Below, one piece after another: positions 34,418 through 45,100 of a DNA stretch of 64,000 bases. Positions within the stretch are counted from its first letter, which is position 1. Each line of letters opens with the position of its first letter. A model generated the notes under the pieces. That model ran no database searches, was not told the DNA's origin, and saw nothing but the letters and a program-made list of their open reading frames with translations. The position numbers were made by a program, and so were the translations under genes. Where the stretch lies: assembly GCF_024652905.1 (NCBI RefSeq), contig NZ_CP102428.1, positions 3,642,001 to 3,706,000 on the forward strand, read 5' to 3'. Source of the stretch: Pseudomonas oryzihabitans (GTDB lineage Bacteria; Pseudomonadota; Gammaproteobacteria; Pseudomonadales; Pseudomonadaceae).

Positions 34418-35923
34418 ATGTCCGCCGTCATGCCCCTGGAACAGCCCGCCGCCCTCAGCCTGAGAAACATCGGCAAGAAATACGCCGGCATCGAGGTGCT
34501 GAGCGGGGTGGACGTCGATATCCAGCCCGGTGAGGTCCTGGCCCTGCTCGGCGAGAACGGGGCCGGCAAGTCCACCCTGTCGTCCATCATCGCCGGCCTG
34601 GTGCCGCCCGAGACCGGTGGGCGCATGACCTGGCTGGGGCGCGACTACGCTCCGGATTCTCCCGGCGCCGCCCTGGCCGCCGGCATCGGCCTGATTCACC
34701 AGGAAATCCGCCTGCTGCCGGAGCTGACCATCGCCGAGAACATGTTCGTCGGTCGCCTGCCCATGCGCGGCGGCCGCATCGATCGAGCCCTCATGGAAAC
34801 CGAGGCCCAGCGTCAGCTGGATCGCCTGGGCTTGAAGGTACCCGCCACGCGCACGGTGGCCGGCCTCAGTGTGGCCGCCCAGCAGCTGGTGGAGATCGCC
34901 AAGGCGCTGACTCTCAAGGCGCGCCTCTTGATCCTCGACGAACCCACTGCGGCCCTGGGCGGCGAAGAGACCGAATTGCTGTTCGCCCAGGTCGAGCGGC
35001 TCAAGGCCGAGGGCGTGTCCTTCATCTACATCAGCCATCGCCTGGAAGAGATCGCGCGGATCGCCGATCGGGTGCTGGTGTTGCGCGACGGGCGCCAGAT
35101 CGCCCTGCACGCCACCGCCCAGGTGCCGGTGCGGCAACTGGTGGAAGAGATGGTCGGGCGCAGCGTGGAACGCATCTTCCCGGCCATGGCCGCGCCCGGT
35201 ACGCAGGAAGTGCTGCGGGTCAAGGATCTCAGCTGCCGCGAGATGCCGCTCAAGCACATCGATTTCGCGGTGCGCGCCGGCGAGGTGTTCGGCGTGGCCG
35301 GGGTGGTCGGCGCCGGCCGTACCGAACTGGTCCGCGCCATCGCCGGCGCGGCCGAGCAGGTCACCGGCACCCTGGTGCTGGAAGGCCGGACCTGCCGCTT
35401 CGCCAGCCCGTGCGAAGCCATCCAGGCCGGCATCGTGCTGGTGCCCGAGGATCGCAAGCAGCAGGGCGTGGTGGTCGACCACGCCATCGAGGAAAACCTC
35501 ATCTATGGCAACACCGATCTGCTCGCCGCCGGTGGCTGGGTGTCGCCCGGTAAGCTGCGCGCCTTCGCCCGCAAGGCGGTGGCCCGGCTCGGCGTAAAGG
35601 GCCAGCCGGAGCAGGCCATCGCCGCCCTCTCCGGTGGCAACCAGCAGAAGGTGATCATCGCCAAGTGGCTGGCGCGCAATCCCAAGGTCTTCATCCTCGA
35701 CGAGCCCACCCGTGGCATCGACGTCGGCGCCCGCGCCGCCATCTACCAGGTGATCGCCGAACTGGCGGCCACCGGCATGGCGGTGATCGTGGTCAGCTCG
35801 GATCTCGACGAGGTGCTCGGCCTGTCACATCGGGTCATGGTGATGAGCCGTGGCCAGCAGATGGGCATTCTCGAACGTGAACTGGCCACTCCGGTGGCCG
35901 TGATGGAACTGGCTACCGCCTGA
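34418..35923 (+). CDS. Sugar ABC transporter ATP-binding protein (RbsA-like)
   Basis: 501 residues with two nucleotide-binding domains. The first has Walker A GENGAGKST and Walker B RLLILDEPTAALG; the second is degenerate at Walker A (VVGAGRTEL), as usual for RbsA, but has ALSGGNQQKVIIAKWLARNP and VFILDEPTRGIDVGARA. Start is chosen at MSAVMPLEQPAALSLRN behind a CGGAGG ribosome site. It energises sugar uptake with the permease and binding protein encoded upstream. Confidence 0.94.
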   Translation: MSAVMPLEQPAALSLRNIGKKYAGIEVLSGVDVDIQPGEVLALLGENGAGKSTLSSIIAGLVPPETGGRMTWLGRDYAPDSPGAALAAGIGLIHQEIRLLPELTIAENMFVGRLPMRGGRIDRALMETEAQRQLDRLGLKVPATRTVAGLSVAAQQLVEIAKALTLKARLLILDEPTAALGGEETELLFAQVERLKAEGVSFIYISHRLEEIARIADRVLVLRDGRQIALHATAQVPVRQLVEEMVGRSVERIFPAMAAPGTQEVLRVKDLSCREMPLKHIDFAVRAGEVFGVAGVVGAGRTELVRAIAGAAEQVTGTLVLEGRTCRFASPCEAIQAGIVLVPEDRKQQGVVVDHAIEENLIYGNTDLLAAGGWVSPGKLRAFARKAVARLGVKGQPEQAIAALSGGNQQKVIIAKWLARNPKVFILDEPTRGIDVGARAAIYQVIAELAATGMAVIVVSSDLDEVLGLSHRVMVMSRGQQMGILERELATPVAVMELATA

Positions 35924-35937
35924 CTAGGAGTTTTCTC

Positions 35938-36702
35938 ATGCGTCTCTTCGATCTCGGCGGCCAGACCGCCTTCGTCACCGGTGCCGGCAGCGGCATCGGC
36001 CAGGCCATCGCCGTCGGCCTCGCCGAGGCTGGCGCCAATGTGGCCTGCTTCGACCTGCCCGGCAGTCGCGACCTCGCCGGCACCGTCGAGCGCATCCAGG
36101 CCCACGGCCGCCGCGCCCTGGCCCTGGAAGGCTCGGTGACCAGCGCCGCTGACCTGGAAGCCGCCGTGGCCCGCACCGAGGCCGAACTCGGCCCCCTGAG
36201 CCTCGCCGTCAACAGCGCCGGCATCGCCAACGCCCAAGCCGCCGAGGAACTGGAGCTGGAGCGCTGGCAGCGCATGCTCGACATCAACCTCACTGGCGTG
36301 ATGCTGAGCTGCCAGGCCCAGGCGCGGGTCATGCTGCCGCGCGGCAAGGGGGCCATCGTCAACATCGCCTCCATGTCCGGCAGCATCGTCAACCGCGGCC
36401 TGCTGCAGGCCCACTACAACACCTCCAAGGCCGGCGTCATCCACCTAACCAAGAGCCTGGCGATGGAATGGGCCGAGCGCGGCATCCGAGTCAACTGCAT
36501 CAGCCCCGGCTACACCGCTACCCCCATGAACACCCGCCCCGAGGTGGCCGATCAGGTCAAGATCTTCGAGCAGACCACCCCGCTGGGCCGCATGGCCGAA
36601 GTGGAGGAAATGGTCGGTCCGGCGATCTTCCTCTGCAGCCCTGCCGCATCCTTTTGCACCGGGGTGGATCTGATCGTCGATGGTGGTTTCGTCTGCTGGT
36701 AA
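35938..36702 (+). CDS. SDR-family dehydrogenase 1
   Basis: 254 residues, classical short-chain dehydrogenase. NAD-binding GAGSGIGQA near the N-terminus, NSAG at about residue 90, catalytic Ser and Tyr-x3-Lys in NIASMSGSIVN and YNTSKAGVIHLTK. C-terminal VDGGFVCW. It follows the transporter ATPase by 14 bp and should belong to the same transcript. By context it oxidises a polyol to the ketose used by the kinase, but substrate is inferred. Confidence 0.92.
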   Translation: MRLFDLGGQTAFVTGAGSGIGQAIAVGLAEAGANVACFDLPGSRDLAGTVERIQAHGRRALALEGSVTSAADLEAAVARTEAELGPLSLAVNSAGIANAQAAEELELERWQRMLDINLTGVMLSCQAQARVMLPRGKGAIVNIASMSGSIVNRGLLQAHYNTSKAGVIHLTKSLAMEWAERGIRVNCISPGYTATPMNTRPEVADQVKIFEQTTPLGRMAEVEEMVGPAIFLCSPAASFCTGVDLIVDGGFVCW

Positions 36703-36768
36703 CACGTCGCTGGCGATTCGGCACAGCCAGCCTGCGCCGGGCTGCCGCCAGACTTTAGGAGGTTTCAC

Positions 36769-37569
36769 GTGGAACGTCGCTTCGCAGATCAAACCGTGGT
36801 CATCACCGGCGGTTGCCGGGGCATCGGCGAGGGTATCGCCGAGCGCTTCGGTCGTGAGGGTGCCAATCTGGTGCTGGTGTCCAATGCCGAGCGGGTGCAT
36901 GAGACCGCTGCACGGCTGGTGGCCGATACTGGGGCCGAAGTCCTGCCGCTGGTGGTGGACATCACCGACGAGGCGGCGGTGGCCGACCTCTATGCCCAGG
37001 CCGAAGCCCGCTTCGGCCGCATCGACGTCTCGGTGCAGAACGCCGGGATCATCACCATCGACGCCTTCGATCGCATGCCGCGGGAAGACTTCGACCGCAT
37101 CCTGCAGGTCAACACCACCGGCGTCTGGCTGTGCTGCCGCGAGGCGGCCAGGCACATGGTCGCCGCCGGACGTGGTGGACGCCTGATCAACACCAGCTCC
37201 GGCCAGGGGCGCCAGGGCTTCATCTACACGCCCCACTATGCGGCGAGCAAGATGGGCGTCATCGGCATCACCCAGAGCCTGGCCCACGAACTGGCGCGCC
37301 ATGGCATCACGGTCAACGCCTTCTGCCCGGGCATCATCGAAAGCGAGATGTGGGACTACAACGACCGGGTCTGGGGCGAGATCCTTTCCACCCCGGAAAA
37401 GCGCTATGGCCAGGGCGAACTGATGACCGAGTGGGTCGGCAACATTCCCATGAAGCGCGCCGGCACCCCCGCCGACGTGGCCGGCCTGGTGGCCTTCCTC
37501 GCCTCGGCGGACGCCGGCTACATCACCGGCCAGGCGATCAATGTGGACGGTGGCCTGATCATGTCCTGA
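36769..37569 (+). CDS. SDR-family dehydrogenase 2
   Basis: 266 residues, with GTG start behind AGGAGG. Cofactor motif GGCRGIGEGIAERFG, catalytic NTSSGQGRQG and YAASKMGVIGITQ, with C-terminal NVDGGLIMS. It resembles sorbitol/acetoin-type dehydrogenases in the stretch FCPGIIESEMWDY. Two non-identical SDR genes in one operon suggest two sequential or alternative oxidations of polyols or their enantiomers. Direct substrate assignment is not possible from sequence. Confidence 0.92.
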   Translation: MERRFADQTVVITGGCRGIGEGIAERFGREGANLVLVSNAERVHETAARLVADTGAEVLPLVVDITDEAAVADLYAQAEARFGRIDVSVQNAGIITIDAFDRMPREDFDRILQVNTTGVWLCCREAARHMVAAGRGGRLINTSSGQGRQGFIYTPHYAASKMGVIGITQSLAHELARHGITVNAFCPGIIESEMWDYNDRVWGEILSTPEKRYGQGELMTEWVGNIPMKRAGTPADVAGLVAFLASADAGYITGQAINVDGGLIMS

Positions 37570-37890
37570 GAAGCTGCTCATAGGCGGCTACCCGTCGGCC
37601 AAACGGCGTTGAAAGCCCTTCGGAATGTTCATTTACCACTCGTAAACTCCGCTTCCTCAGGGCTTTTCGCCTTGCCTGACGCTAGCTCGCGCGCTGACGA
37701 GCAGCCTCGGCCAAGGACGCCCGGCCGCAAAAGCCTTGGCGTCCGGCGGGAGGCTGAGGGAAAATAGCTGGAAAATGCGCCTTTCTAACAGGTACGTGCC
37801 TGCTTTTCGGTGGTTCGTCGCGGCCAGGGGACTTCCCGGTCCGGGCTGGCGGCCGCGAGCGCGGCGTATCCGCTGGTACCGGGAATCTGG
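37570..37890. repeat. Gene-free 321-bp region with inverted repeats
   Basis: An AAAGCCCT...AGGGCTTT pair brackets the segment at about 37611-37667. A longer imperfect stem runs from CAGCCTCGG (starting 37702) to GGGAGGCTG (ending about 37756), with GGACGCC and GGCGTCC pairing inside. No gene is apparent. It may terminate the importer/dehydrogenase operon before the regulator gene. Confidence 0.5.
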
Positions 37891-38841
37891 ATGAGTAACC
37901 TCGAAGAACAACGCCTGCTGACCAAGATCGCCTCCCTCTACTACGAAGAGGGCCTCAAGCAGTCGCAGATCTCCGAACAGCTCGACCTGTCGCAATCCTT
38001 CGTCAGCCGCGCCCTGAGCCGAGCGCTCAAGGAAGGCATCGTGCGCATCTCGGTGCAACGCCCGCGCAACTTCCACCTGGAACTGGAGCGTCAGCTGCAG
38101 CAGCGCTACGGCATCCGCCAGGCCATCGTGGTGGAGCCCACCGGCGACGACGAAGAGGCCATCAAGCAGGCCATCGGCTCGGCGGCCGCCCACTACCTGG
38201 AGACCAGCGTCACCGATAAGGACCACATCGGCATCTCCTCATGGAGCTCCACCATCCGCGCCATGGTCGGCCACATGCACCGGGGCAGCAGTCGCCAGGG
38301 CGCGACCGAGGTGGTGCAGCTGCTCGGCGGGGTCGGCAACAAGGGCGCCTTCGAGGCCACCCTGCTGACCCAGCAACTGGCCAATCTGCTGGGTTGCCCG
38401 GCCTATCTGCTGCCGTCCCAAAGCATCGAGCAGTCACCGGAAAGTCGCCAGCGCATCCTGCAGCTGGACGAGGTGCGCGAGGTGACCGAACGCTTCGCCC
38501 GGCTCACCGTGGCGCTGGTCGGCATCGGCGAACTGGAGCCGTCGCAGCTGCTGCGCAACAGCGGCAACTACCATGGCGAGGCCATGCTGGAGGTACTCGC
38601 CGCCCGCGGCGCGGTGGGCGACATCTGCCTGAGGTACTTCGATGCCCAGGGCCGGCCGGTGCTGGACGACAGCGAAGAGACAGTGGTCGCGGTGGATCTG
38701 CCGCAACTGCTGAAGATCGACCGCGTGGTAGGTCTGGCCGGCGGCCTGCGTAAGGTCAACGCCATCCGCGGCGCGCTGCAGGGTGGTTATCTGGATGTCC
38801 TGGTGGTCGATCTGCGCACCGCCCTGGCGCTGGTTCCCTGA
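37891..38841 (+). CDS. SorC/DeoR-type sugar-binding transcriptional regulator
   Basis: 316 residues starting MSNLEEQRLLTKIASLYYEE. N-terminal HTH (about 18-50, QSQISEQLDLSQSFVSRALS) and a large sugar-binding domain (about 60-315) with LLGGVGNKGAFEATLL and GDICLRYFDAQGRPV. SorC proteins such as DeoR of Bacillus and EryD of Brucella sense phosphorylated sugars. Located inside the island, it most likely governs both divergent operons. Confidence 0.92.
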   Translation: MSNLEEQRLLTKIASLYYEEGLKQSQISEQLDLSQSFVSRALSRALKEGIVRISVQRPRNFHLELERQLQQRYGIRQAIVVEPTGDDEEAIKQAIGSAAAHYLETSVTDKDHIGISSWSSTIRAMVGHMHRGSSRQGATEVVQLLGGVGNKGAFEATLLTQQLANLLGCPAYLLPSQSIEQSPESRQRILQLDEVREVTERFARLTVALVGIGELEPSQLLRNSGNYHGEAMLEVLAARGAVGDICLRYFDAQGRPVLDDSEETVVAVDLPQLLKIDRVVGLAGGLRKVNAIRGALQGGYLDVLVVDLRTALALVP

Positions 38842-38980
38842 TCGAAGCAAGGCAGTGCCAGAAACCGGCTCGAAAACACGATTTCCTGCCAGAACATACG
38901 CTGCATATGGAAATCTTTGGCAACATTCGGTACGGGCTGATCCGTAAGCTGTAGGACGACTGTTCTCTGGATAGCGTCCC

Positions 38981-40399
38981 ATGACCTCTGCGTCTCCGGC
39001 TTCGGCCACTGCCCTGCCCCCCTCCCAGCGCGCCGCCGCCCTGTCGGCGCGCCTCGATCGCCTGCCAGCCACCCGCAGCCTGTGGCGCCTGGTGGCGCTG
39101 CTGTCCATCGGTGGCTTCTTCGAACTCTACGACCTGTTCCAGACCGCCTACATCAGCCCTGGGCTTTTGCGCGATGGCGTCTTCCAGACCGGCGCGGCCG
39201 GGGTGTTCGGCGTCTCCGACCAGGCCGCCTTCGCCGCGGCCACCTTTCTCGGCCTGTTCGTCGGCGCCAGCCTGCTCAGCCCCATCGCCGACCGCTTCGG
39301 CCGCCGGGCGATCTTTACCTGGGCGCTGGTCGGCTACACCCTGGCGACCCTGGCCATGGGCCTGCAGACCACCGCCCTGGGGCTGATCGCCCTGCGCTTC
39401 GTGGTGGGCATCGGCCTGGGCCTGGAGCTGGTGACCATCGACGCCTATCTGTCGGAACTGGTACCCAAGGCCATGCGCACCTCGGCGTTCGCCTTCGCCT
39501 TCGCCCTCCAGTTCCTCTCGGTGCCGGCGGTGGCGTTGCTGTCCTGGTGGCTGGTGCCCCAGGCGCCGCTGGGGATCTCCGGCTGGCGCTGGGTGGTGCT
39601 GTCCAGTGCCGTTTTCGCCCTGTTCATCTGGTGGCTACGCCAGCGCCTACCCGAATCACCGCGCTGGCTGGCCCAGCAGGGCCGGCTGGACGAAGCCGAA
39701 CAGGGTGTGGAGCGCCTTGAAGCCGCCTGCCAGGCCGACAGCGGCCAGCCGCTGCCGCCGCCAGCGGCAGTGATGGAAGAACCTGCGGTAAGCGCGCGCT
39801 TCGCGGCGCTGTGGCAACCGCCCTATCGGCGCCGGGTGATCATGCTGATCGTCTTCAACCTGTTCCAGGCCATCGGCTTCTTCGGCTTCGGCAACTGGCT
39901 GCCGGCGCTGCTGTCCGGCCAGGGCGTGAGCCTGACCCACAGCCTGGGCTATGCCTTCGTCATCACCCTCGCCTATCCGCTGGGGCCGCTGCTGTTCGTG
40001 CGCATCGCCAATCGCTTCGAGAACAAGTGGCAGATCGTCGGCTCCGCCTTGGGGACGGTAGGCTTCGGCAGCCTGTTCGCCCTGCAGCAGGGCGCCCTCG
40101 GTCTGATCCTCTGTGGCATCGGCATCACCTTCTGCAACGCCTGGCTGACCTTCGCCTTCCACTCCTACCAGGCCGAGCTGTTTCCCACCGCCATCCGCGC
40201 CCGGGCGGTGGGCTTCTGCTATTCCTTCAGCCGGCTGTCCACGGTGTTCAGCAGCCTGCTGATCGGCACCCTGCTGGAGCGCCTGGGCACCCCGGGCGTG
40301 CTCGCCTTCATCGTCGCCAGCATGCTGATCGTGGTGCTGACCATCGGCCTGTTCGGCCCGCGCACCCGCAACCGGGCACTGGAGGCCATCGCCCGCTGA
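38981..40399 (+). CDS. MFS transporter, sugar/metabolite porter
   Basis: 472 residues with 12 transmembrane helices. The motif DRFGRRAIFTWALVGY follows helix 2, ELVPKAMRTSAFAFAF follows helix 4, and a large loop at about 225-265 separates the halves. Members of the sugar/aromatic-acid:H+ symporter group share these marks. It follows the SorC gene by 139 bp. A second importer in the island, besides the ABC system, suggests two related substrates or a high/low-affinity pair. Confidence 0.9.
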   Translation: MTSASPASATALPPSQRAAALSARLDRLPATRSLWRLVALLSIGGFFELYDLFQTAYISPGLLRDGVFQTGAAGVFGVSDQAAFAAATFLGLFVGASLLSPIADRFGRRAIFTWALVGYTLATLAMGLQTTALGLIALRFVVGIGLGLELVTIDAYLSELVPKAMRTSAFAFAFALQFLSVPAVALLSWWLVPQAPLGISGWRWVVLSSAVFALFIWWLRQRLPESPRWLAQQGRLDEAEQGVERLEAACQADSGQPLPPPAAVMEEPAVSARFAALWQPPYRRRVIMLIVFNLFQAIGFFGFGNWLPALLSGQGVSLTHSLGYAFVITLAYPLGPLLFVRIANRFENKWQIVGSALGTVGFGSLFALQQGALGLILCGIGITFCNAWLTFAFHSYQAELFPTAIRARAVGFCYSFSRLSTVFSSLLIGTLLERLGTPGVLAFIVASMLIVVLTIGLFGPRTRNRALEAIAR

Positions 40400-40411
40400 A
40401 GAATTCCGGGT

Positions 40412-42043
40412 TCAGAGCCGGAACTGCCGCACCGCACCATTCAGGTCACCGGCCAGGCGCGCCAGGTCGGTGCTGGCGGCGGCGGTCTGCTCGGCCCCGG
40501 CGGCGTTCTGGGTCGACAGGTCGCGGATGCTGGTGAGGTTGCGATCCACCTCGCGGGCCACCTGGGCCTGCTCTTCGGTGGCGGCGGAGATGCTCAGGTT
40601 GCGCTCGGTGATCTGCACGATGTGGCGACCGATCTCGGCCAGGGCCTCGCCGGCGGCCGCGGCCACCGTCAGGCAGGCACCGGCCTGCTGATTGCTGGTG
40701 GCCATGGCGTCCACCGCCTTGCCCGCGCCACCCTGGATGGCGCCGATCATGTCTTCGATCTCACCGGTGGATTGCTGGGTGCGGGCCGCCAGGGCGCGTA
40801 CCTCGTCGGCCACCACGGCGAAACCGCGCCCCGCCTCGCCGGCCCGCGCGGCTTCGATGGCGGCGTTGAGCGCCAGCAGATTGGTCTGTTCGGCGATGCC
40901 GCGGATGACGTCGAGCACCCCGCTGATGCGCTGCACCTGGGCGGCCAGGCCATCGATCTCGCCGCTGCTGGAGGTCACCGCCGTGTGCAGCGCGTGAATG
41001 GTGGTGAGGGTCTCCTCGACCCGGCGCTGGCCAAGATCGGCCGAGGTGCGCGAATCCTGGGCGGCGGCGCTGGCGGCAGCGGCATTGCGCGCCACCTCCT
41101 CCACCGCAGCGGTCATCTGGTTGACGGCGGTGGCGGCCTGGGCCAGTTCGTCGTTCTGCCGTTGAATGCCGCGCAGGCCGGTCTCGGTGACCGTCGACAT
41201 CTCCTCGGAGGTAGACGCCAGGGTGGTGGACGACAGGGTCAGCCGCTCCAGGGTGCCGCGCAGGTTGTCCTGCATCCGCGCCATGGCCGCCAGCAGCCGG
41301 CCGGGTTCGTCACGCCCGTCCTGCTCGACCGACCGACTGAGGTCATTGGCGGCGATGCGTTCGGCCACCGCCAGGGCCTTTTCCAGCGGCCCGGTGAGAC
41401 TGCGGGTGAAGCGCCAGGCCAGCAGCAGGGTACCGGCCAGGGCCGCCACCATCACCGTCACGGTGATGGCGATGGCGTTGTGGTAGCTGGCCATGGAAGC
41501 AGCGGCCAGACGCGTGACCTTGCCATCGACCAGCCCGGCGAGTTCGTTGACGGTGGCGCTCAGGGCATTGCCGCTACGGGCCATCTCGCCGTCCTGACCG
41601 GCGAGCTTGAGCAACTCGGCGTCGTTCTGGTCGTCCAGCGCCTTGAGATAGCGGTTCTGGTTGTCCAGGTAGGTGGTCAGCTGGCCGGTCAAGCGGGTGT
41701 AGACCTCACGCCCGTTGTCGCTCAGCAGCAGGGCGTCGAACTGGCGCACGTGCTGCTCCAGGGTGGCCTTGGCCGCGTCGATGGCCTTGTGCACGGCCTG
41801 GGTCTCGGCGTTGGAGGTCGCCAGCATCAGGCCCTGGTTGTGCATGCGCAGACTCAGCAGGTCGGCGCGGATCTCGCCGATGACCTGGACGCTGGGAATC
41901 ACGTTGCCGACGATCTGCTCCTCGCCCTCCTTGATGACGCGATTCTGGCCCAGGGAAAACAGCCCGAGGCCGATCACCAGCAGGGCGAAGAAACCAAAGG
42001 CAACCAGGGCCCGCGGGGCGATGTTGAGGGAGCGTAGCTTCAC
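40412..42043 (-). CDS. Methyl-accepting chemotaxis protein
   Basis: 543 residues. A four-helix-bundle type periplasmic sensor (about 35-190) between two transmembrane helices, HAMP, and the signalling tip [20 protein letters not shown] with the hairpin [17 protein letters not shown]. Start set at GTG 42043 ([10 protein letters not shown]). A longer frame opens at 42088, but that lies upstream of the predicted transcription start given by the sigma-28 promoter at 42078-42104, which excludes it. Ligand unknown. Confidence 0.92.
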   Translation of the reverse strand: MKLRSLNIAPRALVAFGFFALLVIGLGLFSLGQNRVIKEGEEQIVGNVIPSVQVIGEIRADLLSLRMHNQGLMLATSNAETQAVHKAIDAAKATLEQHVRQFDALLLSDNGREVYTRLTGQLTTYLDNQNRYLKALDDQNDAELLKLAGQDGEMARSGNALSATVNELAGLVDGKVTRLAAASMASYHNAIAITVTVMVAALAGTLLLAWRFTRSLTGPLEKALAVAERIAANDLSRSVEQDGRDEPGRLLAAMARMQDNLRGTLERLTLSSTTLASTSEEMSTVTETGLRGIQRQNDELAQAATAVNQMTAAVEEVARNAAAASAAAQDSRTSADLGQRRVEETLTTIHALHTAVTSSSGEIDGLAAQVQRISGVLDVIRGIAEQTNLLALNAAIEAARAGEAGRGFAVVADEVRALAARTQQSTGEIEDMIGAIQGGAGKAVDAMATSNQQAGACLTVAAAAGEALAEIGRHIVQITERNLSISAATEEQAQVAREVDRNLTSIRDLSTQNAAGAEQTAAASTDLARLAGDLNGAVRQFRL

Positions 42044-42077
42044 CGGGAAGACCTCGAAAAAAAGATTAGCCTCCTCA

Positions 42078-42104
42078 TGATCGGCCAAACGGCGTCAGGC
42101 TTTA
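42078..42104 (-). promoter_or_regulatory. Sigma-28 (FliA) promoter of the chemoreceptor gene
   Basis: On the minus strand TAAA-N15-GCCGATCA, seven of eight -10 bases matching the consensus GCCGATAA. The predicted transcript starts near 42071 and leads into the GTG at 42043. Confidence 0.75.
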
Positions 42105-42137
42105 GGGTTCACCGGCGCCGGATGGACGATTTATCGC

Positions 42138-45100
42138 CTAGGCCTCCCCCGCCTCGCTCAACCGCGTCTGCGCCAGACGTTTCGCGCCGGCCACGTCGGC
42201 CTTGCCGGTCCCCAGTTTCGGCAGGCTGTCCACCGCCAGCCAGGCCGAGGGCAGCAGCAGTCCGCTCACCCCCTGGGCCAGCAGGGTCTTTTCCACCGCC
42301 GCGCCGTCCAGGGTGCCGGTATGCAGCACCACGATGCGCTCGCCCTTCCTGGCATCCGGCAGATTGACCGCTTGCAGCTCGATCTCCGGATCGGCCACCG
42401 CCTTGACCAGGGCCTGCTCCACGGCGCCCAGGCTGACCATCTCGCCGCCGATCTTGGCGAAGCGCGAATAGCGGTCGACGATGGTGAGAAAGCCGTCCTC
42501 GTCCAGCCGACCCTGGTCGCCGGTCACGTACCAGCGCTCGCCGTCGATCTCGCGGATCGCCTTGGCGGTGCGCTCGGGATCGTTCAGATAACCCTGCATC
42601 AGCTGCGGTCCGCCGATCAGCACCATGCCGGCCTCGCCGGTGGGCAATTCGGCAAAGGTCTGGGGGTCGACGATCTTGAAGCCGGTCCCCGGCAGCGGCA
42701 TGCCCACGGTGCCGAGCTTGCCGCCACGCTGCACCTGCAGGTAGCTGACGTCCAGGGCGTCGGGCAGGTTGACCGACGCCACCGGCGCGGTCTCGGTGGC
42801 GCCGTAGCCTTCGTAGATGTCCTGGTTGAACTTGAGCTTGAAGGCCTCGCGCACCGCCGGATCCAGGCGCTCGGCACCGGCCACCACGATGCGCAGACTC
42901 TCCAGCATCAGCGGATGCACCTTGGTGTTGCGCACGAACAGCCGCAGGAAGGTCGAGGTGCCGCAGAGCACCGTGGCGCGATGGGTGGCCACCGCCTTGG
43001 CGATGCCGGCCACGTCAGTGGGATCGGCCTGGCAGACCACCGGCACCCCCTCGATCAGCGGCAGGAACTGGGTCACGGTGAGGCCGAAGGCGTGGAACAG
43101 CGGCAGCGAGGCCATGAAGACGTCGTCGTCCTGGGTGTTGAGCACGTCCGAGGTCTGCTTGAGATTGGCCATGAGGTTGCTGTGGCTGAGCATCACCCCC
43201 TTGGGCGTACCCTCGCTGCCACTGGAGAAGAGGATGGCGGCGGTGGCCGCGGGATCGTGGGCGCGGCTCACCAGCACCTGCAGCATAGCGGTGGGCAACA
43301 GCCGGACCGCCAGCCAGTTGGCCAGTAGTTCGGCCTTGCCGATGCCGGCGCGCAGCTCTTCCAGGTCCACCACCTCGCGTCCGGCGAGCAACTCCTCCAC
43401 CGGCAGACCGCGCTTCTGCAGGCGTTCGAGAAAGCGCCGGGAGGTGTAGACGGTACGGATGCCGGCCTGGTCCAGGCCGGACGCCAGGGCCTCGGGGGTG
43501 GCCGTGTAGTTGAGATTGACCAGGGTCTTGCCGGCCAGCAGCACCGCCATGTTGGCCAGCATGCCGCCACTGCTGGTGGGCAGCAGCAGGCCGAGATTGG
43601 CCTCGGGCCGCTTGCGCATCCGCCGCGCCAGGCAGGCGGCGCCGGTAAGCGCCTGGGCGGCCTTGAGCGGCGCGCCCAGGTCGTCGATCAGGGCCAGGCC
43701 ATTGGGCCGGCGCTTGACGCTGGCGACCCAGGCGTCGGCCAGCGACGGCAGGCCCTGCATATAGCGCTCCCAGGAGCGAATCGACAACTCGAAGATCCGC
43801 CGCTTGAGCACATCGGCCGGGGTGTCCTTGGGCAGCGCCTTGCCAAAGGCCACCACCACCTCGCGGTGCAGCGGACTGTCGCGCAGCTCCTTGAGCTTGC
43901 TCGAAGAACGCGAGAACTGGCTGCCCCAGAGGCCGCGCAGATAGAAGGGCACGATCCGCACCTCCGGGCCGACCCGCTCGCAGGCCTTTTCATAGCCGCG
44001 GCGGAATTCGCCGAGCTGGCCGGTACGGCTGATGGCGCCTTCGGGGAACAGGCAGACCACCTCCCCCGCACTCAGCAGGCCAGCCACCTGCTCCAGCGCC
44101 GCGCCGGCGCCGCTGCCCTGGGCGATGGGCAGGCACCCCATCGCCTTGAGGAAGGGCTTCAGGTACCAGCGCTCATAGATCGACCTGAGCATCACAAAGC
44201 GCACCGGTCGCGGACTGGCGATCTGCACCATGGCCCAGTCCACCCAGCTGATGTGATTGCCCAGCAGCAGCACCCCGCCCTGGGCCGGCAGGTTCTGCAG
44301 CCCCTGGACCTGGATGCGGTAGTGGCGGGTGACCATGAGGCCGAGCAGGAAACGCACCAGACTCTGGGGCAGCTTCCACACCGTGTAGGCCCCGCCGATC
44401 AGGGCCACGGCGGCGATCAGCAGCAGTAGCCAGCGACTGTCCAGGCCGAGCAGAGCGATCACCGCGGTGAGCACCAGAAAGCTCAGCATGGCGACGTTCT
44501 GCACCCAGTTGTTGGCCGCCAGCACCGTGCCGAGCTGGTCCTCACGGGCATGGAACTGGATCAGGGCATTGAGCGGCACGATGAACAGCCCGCCCATCAG
44601 GCCGATGAAGACGAAATTGAGCGCATGCACCAGGGCCGAAGTGGGCGCCGGCAGCCACCACAGGCCAAGGGCGATGCCCAGGGCGCCCACCGGGATCAGC
44701 CCGGTCTCGATGCGCCCGCGGGAGGCCCGGCTGGCCAGCGCCGAGCCCAAGGCGATGCCGATGCCGGCGCAGGCCAGGATGCCCTGCAACAGCAGCACGT
44801 TGTCGATGCCCAGGTGATCCTTGGCATAGGCCGGAAAGCTCGCCAGCAGCACCTGGCCCACCGACCAGAACACCGCCAAGCCGATGATCGACAGGCGGAT
44901 CACCGGATTCTCGCCGATCACCGCCAGGTTGCGCCGGGCGGTCTGCAGCCGCAGATAGGCATGCCAGTCGAAGGGCTCGCGCGGCTTGGGCGCTTCCAGC
45001 AGCGGCAGGCGATAGAGCAACGCCACCTCGGCCAGGCTGCAGAGCACCAGCAGCCAGCCCAGCGGCGCGATGTCCTGCAGGATCGCATGGGGCGTGGCAT

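Noticed and set aside
37598-37612. GGCCAAACGGCGT as a copy of the sequence at 42084-42096
   Set aside because: The 42.1-kb copy is part of a sigma-28 promoter; the 37.6-kb copy lacks a TAAA at the right distance, so the match is probably chance.
42044-42088. Upstream ATG giving 15 extra residues on the 40.4-kb chemoreceptor
   Set aside because: It falls inside the sigma-28 -10 element, upstream of the predicted transcript start.
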